This document shows positions 26,284 to 34,237 of a DNA stretch of 44,942 bases, piece after piece. Source of the stretch: an uncultured Candidatus Altimarinota bacterium. GTDB lineage: Bacteria > Patescibacteriota > Gracilibacteria > CAIRYL01. The DNA is taken from NCBI GenBank assembly GCA_947311245.1, contig CAMZKJ010000005.1:1-44942 (forward strand). The letters are read 5' to 3'. Under the pieces are notes generated by a model. It was given only the letters and a program-made list of their open reading frames with translations. It had not been told where the DNA came from and ran no database searches. How positions within the stretch are numbered: position 1 is the first letter of the stretch; every line of letters begins with the position of its first letter. The position numbers were made by a program, and so were the translations under genes.

Positions 26284-27174
26284 TTATATATTAAATGCCA
26301 AAAACAATTGTTCTGAATTTTTTGGCTCCATTTCTACCAATGGTGAACGAAAAGCTAATTCACATTTTCCCATCTTTGCCAACAATGTTTTAATAGGAAT
26401 TGGATTTGTTTCTATGAAACATGCATTCATTTTTTCCAATAACTCAGACTGTAAAGCATCACCTTCTTCAAAATTTCCTGATCGCCCTAATTCTACCAAT
26501 TTTTTAATTTCTGAAGGATGAGAATTCGCCATAACAGAAATAACCCCATTTCCACATTTTTCTTTAATAAGCCTATATGTCAAACTTTCCTCTCCACATA
26601 AAATTGGGAAATTTTCTCCAAGCATTTTTCGCACTTCTTGAGCTTGGTCAAAACTTCCACTCGCCTCCTTCACCGCTTTAATATTTTTCAAATTATCCCT
26701 CATTCGTAAAAGCGTGCTTGTTTCAATATTTACTCCACATCTTCCTGCTATATTATACACAATAATTGGAACACTTACGGCATTATTTATTTGCATAAAA
26801 TAATCATAAATTCCATTTTGTGTTGGCTTATTATAATACGGTGTCACAACTAAAAGAGCATCTGCTCCATTTTTTTCTGCTTCCATAGAATGAGTTACTG
26901 CTTCCGCTGTAGAATTCGAACCAGTTCCTGCAATAACCAAAATTCTTTTATTTACTATTGTAACTGCTTTTTTAATAAGCTCATCGTTTTCTGCCCATGT
27001 CAGAGTTGGACTCTCCCCCGTTGTTCCTGCAACAACAATTCCATCAATTCCTGCTGCTATCTGTTCTTCAATTAAATTTTCAAATGCAGTATAATCTATA
27101 CTTTCTCCATCTTTTGTAAAAGGCGTAATAATCGCCGTAAAAGTTCCTGTTAAATCTATATTTGTCATAATCAT
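26284..27174 (-). CDS. dapA: 4-hydroxy-tetrahydrodipicolinate synthase
   Basis: The protein has 296 residues from the first ATG; a second ATG two codons later is equally possible. The Schiff-base lysine is K169 (AVKEASGS), with the Thr-Thr pair in AGTTGESPTL (51-52) and Y140 in VYNIAGRCG, where canonical enzymes have YNVPGRTG. It condenses pyruvate with aspartate semialdehyde, the first committed step. It starts 4 bases after the dapB stop. Confidence 0.95.
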   Translation of the reverse strand: MIMTNIDLTGTFTAIITPFTKDGESIDYTAFENLIEEQIAAGIDGIVVAGTTGESPTLTWAENDELIKKAVTIVNKRILVIAGTGSNSTAEAVTHSMEAEKNGADALLVVTPYYNKPTQNGIYDYFMQINNAVSVPIIVYNIAGRCGVNIETSTLLRMRDNLKNIKAVKEASGSFDQAQEVRKMLGENFPILCGEESLTYRLIKEKCGNGVISVMANSHPSEIKKLVELGRSGNFEEGDALQSELLEKMNACFIETNPIPIKTLLAKMGKCELAFRSPLVEMEPKNSEQLFLAFNI

Positions 27175-27178
27175 TTTA

Positions 27179-27940
27179 TTATTTAATAATATCTGCTAAA
27201 AAATCTTCCATTGTATATATCCCTATTGGCTGAGTTTTAAGCCACTCTGCTGCCTTCACTGTATCAATAGAAAATGCATCTCGTGTTTTTGAGGTATGCT
27301 TTATTTCAACTACCTGTGCCTCCGCATCAAAAGCGACAGTATGTGAAAAATTATTATACCCTGCACGAGTTGAAGAAAAATGTAATTCTTCAGGCTTAGG
27401 TTTTCGGTCTATAAAAGCATTTTCAAAAACTTCTGTTTTTCTTTCTATATTTTCAAGTAAAATTTTCTCTAAATTTTTTGCTGTTCCAGAAGGAGATTCT
27501 GCCTTATTTCTATGATGAATTTCGTGCCCCCATACATCATAATCTTCCAATTTATTAAAAAGTTTGGCAGAAAATTCTATTATTTTTTCATATAATGCCG
27601 CACCAATCGAATAATTATTTGCATAAATAAGTCGTGTTTTATTTTCTATTACAGCTTTTTCTACTTCATCAAGTCTGCTATGCCATGCCGTTGTAATAAC
27701 AACACAATCTTTTTTTGCTGATACAATTTTTAAAATATTATCTACTGCCACATTTGGAAGTGTGCATTCAAAAACGATATCAATATTTTCTAAATTTTTA
27801 AATGTTTCAACATTTGCTTCATCATTTTTTCTAAAACTTGCAACAAACGTATGCCCCCGCTTTATTGCATTTTCTTTCACTGCTTTTCCCATATTTCCAA
27901 GCCCTACATTTACGAAATTAAGCTCTCGTTTTTCTCCCAT
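27179..27940 (-). CDS. dapB: 4-hydroxy-tetrahydrodipicolinate reductase
   Basis: The protein has 253 residues. The N-terminal NAD(P)-binding loop reads NVGLGNMGKAV instead of the more usual GxxGxMG, and the catalytic segment is EIHHRNKAESPSGTAKNLE, with the His-His and Lys of the family. It reduces the DapA product to tetrahydrodipicolinate. It is the first gene of the five-gene operon, so its 244-base upstream gap should contain the operon promoter. Confidence 0.92.
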   Translation of the reverse strand: MGEKRELNFVNVGLGNMGKAVKENAIKRGHTFVASFRKNDEANVETFKNLENIDIVFECTLPNVAVDNILKIVSAKKDCVVITTAWHSRLDEVEKAVIENKTRLIYANNYSIGAALYEKIIEFSAKLFNKLEDYDVWGHEIHHRNKAESPSGTAKNLEKILLENIERKTEVFENAFIDRKPKPEELHFSSTRAGYNNFSHTVAFDAEAQVVEIKHTSKTRDAFSIDTVKAAEWLKTQPIGIYTMEDFLADIIK

Positions 27941-27983
27941 AAAAAATTAGAAAAAGAATAAATAAAAAACACCCTACTGTCTA

Positions 27984-27998
27984 TAAGAATAATTCTTA
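27984..27998. promoter_or_regulatory. Perfect 15-bp 7-1-7 palindrome upstream of dapB
   Basis: TAAGAAT-A-ATTCTTA lies 44 bases before the dapB start. The 7-1-7 layout resembles operators of Fur-family regulators, but about nine such palindromes would be expected by chance in a window of this size and composition, so this is a weak candidate operator. Confidence 0.25.
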
Positions 27999-28036
27999 AT
28001 AAAGAGTAGAGCGCTTAAAATACTAAATTAAATTTC

Positions 28037-28080
28037 AAGAAGTTATCTACAATTTATTATAATGTAGTTTCTTCTTTTTT
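28037..28080. promoter_or_regulatory. Dyad between the permease gene and dapB
   Basis: Nested arms AAGAAG/CTTCTT (28037-28042 with 28071-28076) and CTACA/TGTAG (28047-28051 with 28063-28067) form a hairpin followed on the plus strand by T residues. On the minus strand its centre holds TATAAT (28056-28061). It could be a terminator for the permease transcript, a -10 box for the dap operon inside an operator, or both; the sequence alone does not decide. Confidence 0.35.
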
Positions 28081-28184
28081 AAAAAGCTTATAGCCAATGG
28101 TAAAATTGAAATAAACATTTTATAAGTCAAATTTATATAGTTTTCATAACTCTATTCTATCTATAATTTCCACACTCCTGCAAG

Positions 28185-29159
28185 TTATTTTTCAAAAATC
28201 CTATCAGAAAACCTTGCATATATTGCACCTATTTTCACCTGAAATACAAAAGCAAGAGATATAATTAATGCCACATGTAAACCATCTTTTCCAAATGCCG
28301 TAACGGCTACCGCTAATGCGATTGCCAAATGTCGCAAAGACGTTCCAAATACCAATGCTAATGCATCTTTTTTTGTAAAAAATATTTTTCCAATCACAGT
28401 ACTTAGCCCAAAAGCAAATATATAAAACAAAAAAATAGGTATAATATTATACAAAGTGTGTCCTATATTTTCTAATAAAAAAGGAGCTTTCATTGCCATT
28501 ACAGAAAATACCATTCCTAAAACTCCAAGAACCGAAAATACTCCAATTTTTTTACCAAATTGTTCTTTGTAATTTTCTTCACCTACTTTTTTCACCACAA
28601 AATATCGAGTGAGAATTCCAAAAATTAATGGAAGAAAAATAATAAGCAGAATTTTTTTCATTACCAATAAAAAATCTATATCTACAACTGCCCCCATTAA
28701 AAAATATAAATATAGCGGAGTTAAAAATGCTGCTAAAATAAGACTCAATATAGAAATTCTAATTGCAGCAGGAAGATTTCCTTTTGTCATTCCCGTATAC
28801 GCAATAGTCATACTTCCTGTTGGAAGAAGAGCTATTAACAGTAATCCCAATGCATCGAATGGAGAATCTGAAAAAAATATTTTTCCTAAAAAAAATGCAA
28901 CAAATGGAAGAAAAATAAAATTCAAAACAAGAGAAGTAAGCTTTAATTTTGTACTAAACTTTGTGAAAATTGTTGACACTTTCAGATTTACCATTTGCGG
29001 AAAAATCATCAAAAATGTAAGTGGAAAAATAAGAATTTGTAGAAATTTTGCATCAACCATGCTTCCAAATATAATTCCCCCAATCATAGATACAAGTATC
29101 ATATATACCAAGTTTTTTTGAAGAAAACCTAAAAACTCTAAAAATCTAGAAAATTTCAT
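28185..29159 (-). CDS. BASS/ACR3-like permease (bile acid:sodium symporter superfamily)
   Basis: The protein has 324 residues with about ten hydrophobic segments across its whole length. FPLTFLMIFPQMVNLK near residue 50 and LLPTGSMTIAYTGMTKGNLP near residue 115 resemble the conserved regions of the SBF/ACR3 families, which carry bile acids, organic anions or arsenite. The substrate cannot be inferred: no arsenic genes are nearby. It follows the small protein gene at 29187 after 27 bases and probably shares its transcript. Confidence 0.7.
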   Translation of the reverse strand: MKFSRFLEFLGFLQKNLVYMILVSMIGGIIFGSMVDAKFLQILIFPLTFLMIFPQMVNLKVSTIFTKFSTKLKLTSLVLNFIFLPFVAFFLGKIFFSDSPFDALGLLLIALLPTGSMTIAYTGMTKGNLPAAIRISILSLILAAFLTPLYLYFLMGAVVDIDFLLVMKKILLIIFLPLIFGILTRYFVVKKVGEENYKEQFGKKIGVFSVLGVLGMVFSVMAMKAPFLLENIGHTLYNIIPIFLFYIFAFGLSTVIGKIFFTKKDALALVFGTSLRHLAIALAVAVTAFGKDGLHVALIISLAFVFQVKIGAIYARFSDRIFEK

Positions 29160-29186
29160 AAATATGTATAATGTATAATTTATAAT

Positions 29187-29579
29187 TTATTTAATCACAG
29201 ATTTCACCCACTCTTCAATCGTTAATGTCGCTTGAGGATTTGGCGTTTCCATAAATGAAATAACAAATTTATCTGAAAACTCTGCAACTCCAATAGACCG
29301 AGGTCGAACCGCTAAAACCAACGCATTGGGTAATTCTTTCCCAAAACAAAATATAATATTTTGAGCATCTATAATTTCTGAATTTATTTCTCCTAATTCT
29401 CCTAAATTTTTTGTATGAGAAAAATGATCAAAGGTGCTAATAAAAACTGCAACTGAATGATTTTCTATTTTTTCTTTAAAATATGAAATTATTTCATTGA
29501 TTGAAGAAAATCGAGACTCTGTTTTCAGAATATCCAGAGTAAATACTGGATATTTTTCTTTAAAAGTAACTTTTTTCAT
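29187..29579 (-). CDS. Small conserved protein of unknown function
   Basis: The protein has 130 residues, soluble, without signal peptide. Notable segments are FKEKYPVFTLDI, VAVFISTFDHFSHTK, NIIFCFGKELPN and AVRPRSIGV, followed by FMETPNPQA and EEWVK. From memory this resembles the family annotated DUF6858, but I cannot confirm that. It is divergent from feoB and shares the 141-base region that contains the 7-1-7 palindrome, so co-regulation with iron uptake is possible. It probably forms a transcript with the downstream permease. Confidence 0.65.
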   Translation of the reverse strand: MKKVTFKEKYPVFTLDILKTESRFSSINEIISYFKEKIENHSVAVFISTFDHFSHTKNLGELGEINSEIIDAQNIIFCFGKELPNALVLAVRPRSIGVAEFSDKFVISFMETPNPQATLTIEEWVKSVIK

Positions 29580-29681
29580 GCTTTTTATTAAATAATATTA
29601 TTTTTCTCTAAAAATATAGAAAAACTAAAAAAAATGCAAAGAAAAATTCTTCCTGTTGTTTTAGAAAAGATTTTTATAAAC

Positions 29682-29696
29682 TGAAATAGTATTTCA
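29682..29696. promoter_or_regulatory. Candidate Fur-family operator upstream of feoB
   Basis: TGAAATA-G-TATTTCA is a perfect 15-bp inverted repeat in the 7-1-7 layout of Fur, Zur and PerR boxes. It begins just after a possible -10 (TATAAA, 29675-29680) and ends 24 bases before the feoB ATG, so a bound repressor would cover the transcription start. The second gene of the operon encodes a Fur-family protein. Confidence 0.5.
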
Positions 29697-29720
29697 ATTT
29701 TGGCTTATAAAATCATTCAA

Positions 29721-31589
29721 ATGTCTCAAAAAAAAATTTATTTAATAGGAAATCCAAATGTTGGAAAAACAACGGTGTTTAACGCACTTACCGGAGAAAG
29801 ACAAAAAACAGGAAATTACATAGGAACAACCATTGCAACAGTTGAATCACATGTTAAAAATGAAAAATATGCACACTATACAATTTGTGACATTGCAGGT
29901 GTCTACAATTTTGAAGACAGAAAAGGAGAAGAAAAAATTGCGTGGAATAGCATTGAAAATGCCATGATGGAAGAAAACACTGTGTTTGTACAAGTAATAA
30001 ATGCAGGACAATGGAAGCAATCTCTTTCTTTAACTCTTGATTTGCAAAAAAAAGGAATTCAGCCAATTTTATTTTTTAACACAAAAAAAACAGATATAAA
30101 TCTTGGTGAAGAATTTTATACAATATTGTCGAAAGAGCTTAATCTGCATGTTTTTTATAACGATGTAGAAAGGTTGAGCAATTCAAAATTCCAAGAAATA
30201 TTTTTTGAAAAAATAAATAACATAAATAGAACTATAGATGGAGAACAGAACAAAGAGAATTACACTCTTAACATTCCAAAAACATTTGCAAATTTAGCAG
30301 AGCAAAATAAATATATTTCAAATATATTTGCAAAACATCTTTTATCTCAAAAGGGAGAAAAAAATACAAAAAATACAAAAAAAGTAAAAATAAGTTGGAT
30401 TGATGCAATATTACTTCATTCTTTTTTTGGGATTCTAACATTTTTCATTGTATTGTATTTCATTTTTGAAATGACATTTACGGTTGGAGCAATTCCAATG
30501 GATTTTATAGATGCTCAAACTTCAGCGCTGCAAACGTATTTAAGCTCTGTGCTACCAGATAATTTATTAACATCTCTTTTGGTTGATGGAATTGTGGCAG
30601 GAGTTGGTGGAACACTTATTTTTCTTCCAAATATTGTTATATTATTCTTCTTTTTATCGCTTTTAAAAGAAAGTGGATACTTAGCACGAACATCATTTTT
30701 ATTCGATATATTTTTTGAAAAAATAGGAGTTTCTGGAAAAGCATCAGTGCCACTTCTTATGGGATTTGGGTGTAATGTTCCGTCTATAATGGCTATTAAA
30801 AGTTTTGAAACAAAAAAAGAGCAAGTAATTGTAACAATGATGTCTTTATTTATGAGTTGCGGGGCAAGGCTTCCTGTTTATACGTTACTGCTTGCGGTCT
30901 TTATTCCTGAACAGTATCAAGGAGAAGTATTATTTGGGATTTATTTACTAGGAATTTTGGTATCGTTTATGACTGGGAAATTGTTAAATATTGTGTATAA
31001 CCCACGACAACAACAAAAATTAAAAAGTTATGAAATGCCAAATCTAATACTTCCAAATATTATAAAAGCAACAAAAGAAGCATGGCAAAAAGCAAAAATG
31101 TTTATAGTAAAAGCTGGAACATTTATTTTACCAGTAAGTGTTGTTTTGTGGGGATTATTCACATTTCCACAGGTCGAAATGCCAAAAGGACAAGAAAACT
31201 TTGCGATAGAACATTCGTACGGAGCAAGCATTGGAAAAGCCATTCAGCCAATTTTTGCACCAATGGATTTTGATTGGAAAATTTCAACAGCACTTTTATC
31301 TGGAATTGCTGCAAAAGAAGTAATAGTTACAACATTTGCACAGCTGTATAACGCAACAGACGAAGAACAATCGTTACAAGAAAATATTAAAAATTCTGAA
31401 AATTTCAGCTTTCCTACGGCATTAGCACTTATCATCTTTGTATTATTATATACTCCTTGCATGGCAGTGGTTGGAGTTATTAGAGGAGAGCTTGGAAATG
31501 GATGGGCCTTATTTTCAATTGCATATCCATTTATAATCGCATGGATTTTTGCATTTATAGCATTTACTATAGCAACATATTTTTTATAA
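29721..31589 (+). CDS. feoB: Ferrous iron transport protein B
   Basis: I choose the ATG at 29721 (622 residues); a TTG at 29700 would add seven residues not seen in the family. The N-terminal GTPase has G1 GNPNVGKTT (10-18), switch I YIGTTI and G3 DIAG where DxxG is expected. The G4 motif is odd: NTKKTD rather than NxxD. The membrane part has both Gate motifs (GFGCNVPSIMA and SCGARLPVYTLLLAVF) and about eight to ten helices. It is shorter than E. coli FeoB (773) and lacks the Cys-rich tail. It imports Fe2+. The FeoA-Fur gene follows after 6 bases. Confidence 0.93.
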   Translation: MSQKKIYLIGNPNVGKTTVFNALTGERQKTGNYIGTTIATVESHVKNEKYAHYTICDIAGVYNFEDRKGEEKIAWNSIENAMMEENTVFVQVINAGQWKQSLSLTLDLQKKGIQPILFFNTKKTDINLGEEFYTILSKELNLHVFYNDVERLSNSKFQEIFFEKINNINRTIDGEQNKENYTLNIPKTFANLAEQNKYISNIFAKHLLSQKGEKNTKNTKKVKISWIDAILLHSFFGILTFFIVLYFIFEMTFTVGAIPMDFIDAQTSALQTYLSSVLPDNLLTSLLVDGIVAGVGGTLIFLPNIVILFFFLSLLKESGYLARTSFLFDIFFEKIGVSGKASVPLLMGFGCNVPSIMAIKSFETKKEQVIVTMMSLFMSCGARLPVYTLLLAVFIPEQYQGEVLFGIYLLGILVSFMTGKLLNIVYNPRQQQKLKSYEMPNLILPNIIKATKEAWQKAKMFIVKAGTFILPVSVVLWGLFTFPQVEMPKGQENFAIEHSYGASIGKAIQPIFAPMDFDWKISTALLSGIAAKEVIVTTFAQLYNATDEEQSLQENIKNSENFSFPTALALIIFVLLYTPCMAVVGVIRGELGNGWALFSIAYPFIIAWIFAFIAFTIATYFL

Positions 31590-31595
31590 AAACAT

Positions 31596-32255
31596 ATGAA
31601 ACATTTACATGAAATACAAAATAAAACAGTTATTGTTTTAGAGCGATGTGGAAACGAAGAAGAAAAAAAATACTTAAACAATATTGGAATTGACTCTGAA
31701 AGCTTAATTTCTGTTGTGAAAAATGAAATTAATACAAATCAACCACTTTTGATAGAAGTAAACAATGCACGATTTATGCTGAGTCGAGATTTGGCAAAAA
31801 AAATATTGGTAGATAATGTATTAGCCAAGCAAAAAATTTTATTTAAAGGAAATAAAACACAGCAACGAGAAATAATTCTAGGTGTTATTCAAAATTTTAC
31901 GCATCATTTTTCATTAAAAGAATGTATAAAAAAAGTAGAAGAAGTTGTAGAAAAAAATAATATGAATAGTCCAAATGCTTCTGAAAATATTGGAGACATC
32001 ACTGTTTACAGAACTGTAAAAGCATTAAAAGAAAAGCATATTTTAGACGAAATAGTACTTCCGAATGGGGAGATAAAATATGAAATTCACAAAGAACATC
32101 ATGATCATATTTTTTGTAAAAATTGTGGAAATATTATTGAGTTTTACAGCGAAGAAATAGAAAATTTACAAAAAGAAATTGCCGAAAAACATGGAGTAAA
32201 ATTATACTCTCATTCACTTACAATGATTGGATTGGAATGTGAAAAATGTAAATAA
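31596..32255 (+). CDS. FeoA-Fur fusion: SH3-like FeoA domain joined to a Fur-family metalloregulator
   Basis: The protein has 219 residues. Residues about 8-74 match FeoA: LERCGNEEEKKYLNNIGI corresponds to the helix and LxxLGM turn, then a V-V strand, LLIEVNNARFMLSRDLAKKI. Residues about 85-219 are Fur: TQQREIILGVIQ, winged helix with ITVYRTVKALKEKHIL, then the metal region H168-H169-D170-H171, C174-x2-C177, E-rich helix, SHSLTMIG and C215-x2-C218. Known: FeoA assists FeoB; Fur represses iron uptake genes with Fe2+. The gene lies 6 bases after feoB. A regulator that also contacts FeoB, or that senses through the FeoA domain, is inference. Confidence 0.85.
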   Translation: MKHLHEIQNKTVIVLERCGNEEEKKYLNNIGIDSESLISVVKNEINTNQPLLIEVNNARFMLSRDLAKKILVDNVLAKQKILFKGNKTQQREIILGVIQNFTHHFSLKECIKKVEEVVEKNNMNSPNASENIGDITVYRTVKALKEKHILDEIVLPNGEIKYEIHKEHHDHIFCKNCGNIIEFYSEEIENLQKEIAEKHGVKLYSHSLTMIGLECEKCK

Positions 32256-32275
32256 ATATTTAAATATAGATATTT

Positions 32276-33097
32276 TTAGCCAAATACAATAACACGACCA
32301 TTCCACTCAATTATTTTATGCTGAGCAAACTTTTTAAGCGCTTCTGAAAAAACTTTTTTCTCAATATTAGCACCTTCTTTTTTCATTTCATCTACAGATA
32401 AATTATGCCCAATGTGAAACACATCTTGGGCTATAATTGGACCTTCGTCTAAGTCTTTTGTTACAAAATGCGAAGTTGCACCAATTAATTTAACCCCTCT
32501 GTCAAATGCCATTTCATATGGTTTTCCTCCTATAAAAGATGGTAAAAAAGAATGGTGAATATTTATTATTGGTTTTGATATTTTTTGTAAAAAATCATCT
32601 GAAATTATTTTCATGTACCGAGCTAAGCAAATGACATCATAATCAAGATTTTCTAAAATTTTTATATGCTCTTGCTCGTGCAGATTATTTTTTACACTTG
32701 GAACATATGAAAAATTAATATTAAATTTTTCTGCAATTGGTTTTATAATTTCATGATTACTGATAATATGAACAACTTGGATTGGTAACGATTCAGAAAC
32801 CTCTGCTAAAACAATTTCTAGCGGAGTTGGCAAAGTTGCAGAACAAAAAAGTACAACTTTTGTTTTTTTCTCTACTGAAAAAGTAGAAAATTCCATCTGA
32901 ATTTCTTCTGCTAATTTTTTAAATTTTTCAGAAAAATCCTCAATATTTTGTGGCGTGGTAGAGTGTATTCTAATAAAAAACTGACCACGCTCTGTATGCT
33001 CTTCTAGCTTTAAAATATTTAAATTATCTGAAGCAAAAAATGTTGAAATTTTAGCAACAAGTCCTTTTGAATCTGGGCAATGGGCGAGAAGAATCAT
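32276..33097 (-). CDS. purU: Formyltetrahydrofolate deformylase
   Basis: The protein has 273 residues. An N-terminal ACT domain (about 1-80, CPDSKGLVAKISTFF) precedes a formyltransferase-type catalytic domain with VLFCSATLP, LARYMKIIS, NIHHSFLPSFIGGKPYEMAF and the Asp of VTKDLDEGPII. The ACT domain and the IHHSFLPSF segment distinguish PurU from PurN. It hydrolyses 10-formyl-THF to formate and THF. A good promoter lies at 33128-33156. The gene converges on the FeoA-Fur gene. Confidence 0.92.
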   Translation of the reverse strand: MILLAHCPDSKGLVAKISTFFASDNLNILKLEEHTERGQFFIRIHSTTPQNIEDFSEKFKKLAEEIQMEFSTFSVEKKTKVVLFCSATLPTPLEIVLAEVSESLPIQVVHIISNHEIIKPIAEKFNINFSYVPSVKNNLHEQEHIKILENLDYDVICLARYMKIISDDFLQKISKPIINIHHSFLPSFIGGKPYEMAFDRGVKLIGATSHFVTKDLDEGPIIAQDVFHIGHNLSVDEMKKEGANIEKKVFSEALKKFAQHKIIEWNGRVIVFG

Positions 33098-33127
33098 TTT
33101 AAGTATACGTAAAATTTTAGTATCAAT

Positions 33128-33156
33128 AGAATACTCTGTAAGTAATTTTTCTTCAA
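33128..33156 (-). promoter_or_regulatory. Promoter of purU
   Basis: On the minus strand TTGAAG (33151-33156) is followed after exactly 17 bases by TATTCT (33128-33133). The expected transcript starts about 25 bases before the purU ATG at 33097. Confidence 0.45.
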
Positions 33157-33175
33157 ACTTTCTTATATCAAAATT

Positions 33176-33403
33176 TTAAAAAATCACATTAATACCCAAT
33201 CTTTCTGCAGGCTCAATATCATTATCATAATTATCCCCTACTACCAAAACTTCATTTGAATGTAATTGATATTTTTCTAAAATATAAGAATATGCTTTTT
33301 CTTTTTTTTCTGGATAAAAGTTATTATTTAAAATTTCTATAAAATATTTTTTAATTTTCAATACATGAAACAGTAAATATTTGACGCAAAAAGGGATTCT
33401 CAT
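33176..33403 (-). pseudogene. Remnant of a HAD-superfamily hydrolase
   Basis: An open frame of 75 codons carries the C-terminal part of a HAD phosphatase: IKKYFIEILNNN, then EKKEKAYSYILEKYQL and motif IV as VLVVGDNYDNDIEPAERLGI. Motifs I to III, which hold the nucleophilic aspartate, are absent, and the frame stops right after the GI where HAD proteins go on for another 20-40 residues. The first about 15 residues look unrelated. It seems truncated at both ends and has probably lost function; a very small active protein is unlikely. Confidence 0.5.
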
Positions 33404-33443
33404 TACAGTTTGTATACACAGTGAATATACCTCCCACAGAAAT

Positions 33444-34229
33444 ATGCATTACACACTTTATAAAAAATTTAAAAAACCAGCTAACTCCGAAGATATCTAT
33501 ATATTTTTTCATGGATTTGGATCATCTTCCTGCATTTCTGAATTTGATGCCACAACTCCACACATAACAACTTTACTACAAGCCTCACATAAAGGATGTG
33601 GAATACTTACTTTTGATTTTACCGGACATGGGCAATCTAAGTCTGATACCAATATCACACCTGCTAAAGAAATTTCAGATATTAAAGAAATTTTTACACT
33701 TGTAACGAGCAACTATCCACAGTCTAAAATTATTCCTATTTGTGCAAGCCATGGAGCCTTAATGTTATCCATATTCCTAGACCAGAATCCTATTTTTGTA
33801 AAAAATATAAAAAAAATAATAGCGTGGTATCCGTGCCTACAATATGAAAATATTTTTTATACGAAACAATCCAACAAGATTATACCGCTCATTCCTGGAT
33901 CTCAAGAATTAAGTACAAAAATGCAGAGTGATTTTGAGCAAGGTTTGCATATTTTTAACCCATGGGGAGATTTGATAATAACTTCAGATTTCTATAAAGA
34001 TATAGAAAAATATAGTTCTTCATTTTTGGAGACAACAACAATTCCTACATTAATACTCCATGGGAACAAGGACAATGTCGTGCCTATATCTTACAGCAAA
34101 CATCTCGCACAAAATAATAAGAACATTATTTTAAAAACTATAAACAATGCCTCTCATTCATTCGAAGAAACTGCCCACAAAAAAGAAGTAATACAACAAT
34201 CTTTAGCTTTTTTGAAAAAAGAGTTTTAA
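33444..34229 (+). CDS. Alpha/beta hydrolase (S33/Hydrolase_4 type)
   Basis: The ATG at 33444 gives 261 residues; a TTG at 33381 would overlap the HAD remnant and adds no conserved sequence. The oxyanion region is FFHGFGSSS, and the triad is S102 (ICASHGAL), D210 (LHGNKDNVVP) and H238 (NNASHSF). The nucleophile elbow is CxSxG rather than the canonical GxSxG. There is no signal peptide, so it is likely cytoplasmic. The substrate is unknown; monoacylglycerol lipases and serine aminopeptidases share this shape. It converges on the next gene with an 8-base gap. Confidence 0.8.
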   Translation: MHYTLYKKFKKPANSEDIYIFFHGFGSSSCISEFDATTPHITTLLQASHKGCGILTFDFTGHGQSKSDTNITPAKEISDIKEIFTLVTSNYPQSKIIPICASHGALMLSIFLDQNPIFVKNIKKIIAWYPCLQYENIFYTKQSNKIIPLIPGSQELSTKMQSDFEQGLHIFNPWGDLIITSDFYKDIEKYSSSFLETTTIPTLILHGNKDNVVPISYSKHLAQNNKNIILKTINNASHSFEETAHKKEVIQQSLAFLKKEF

Positions 34230-34237
34230 TCAAAAGC

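Noticed and set aside
27941-28184. Lysine riboswitch ahead of the dap operon
   Set aside because: No L-box core or five-helix structure is recognisable in the 244 bases; only a dyad and a short palindrome are seen.
29700-29720. TTG at 29700 as feoB start
   Set aside because: The added residues are not part of the GTPase fold, and the ATG at 29721 gives the normal short N-terminus before the P-loop.
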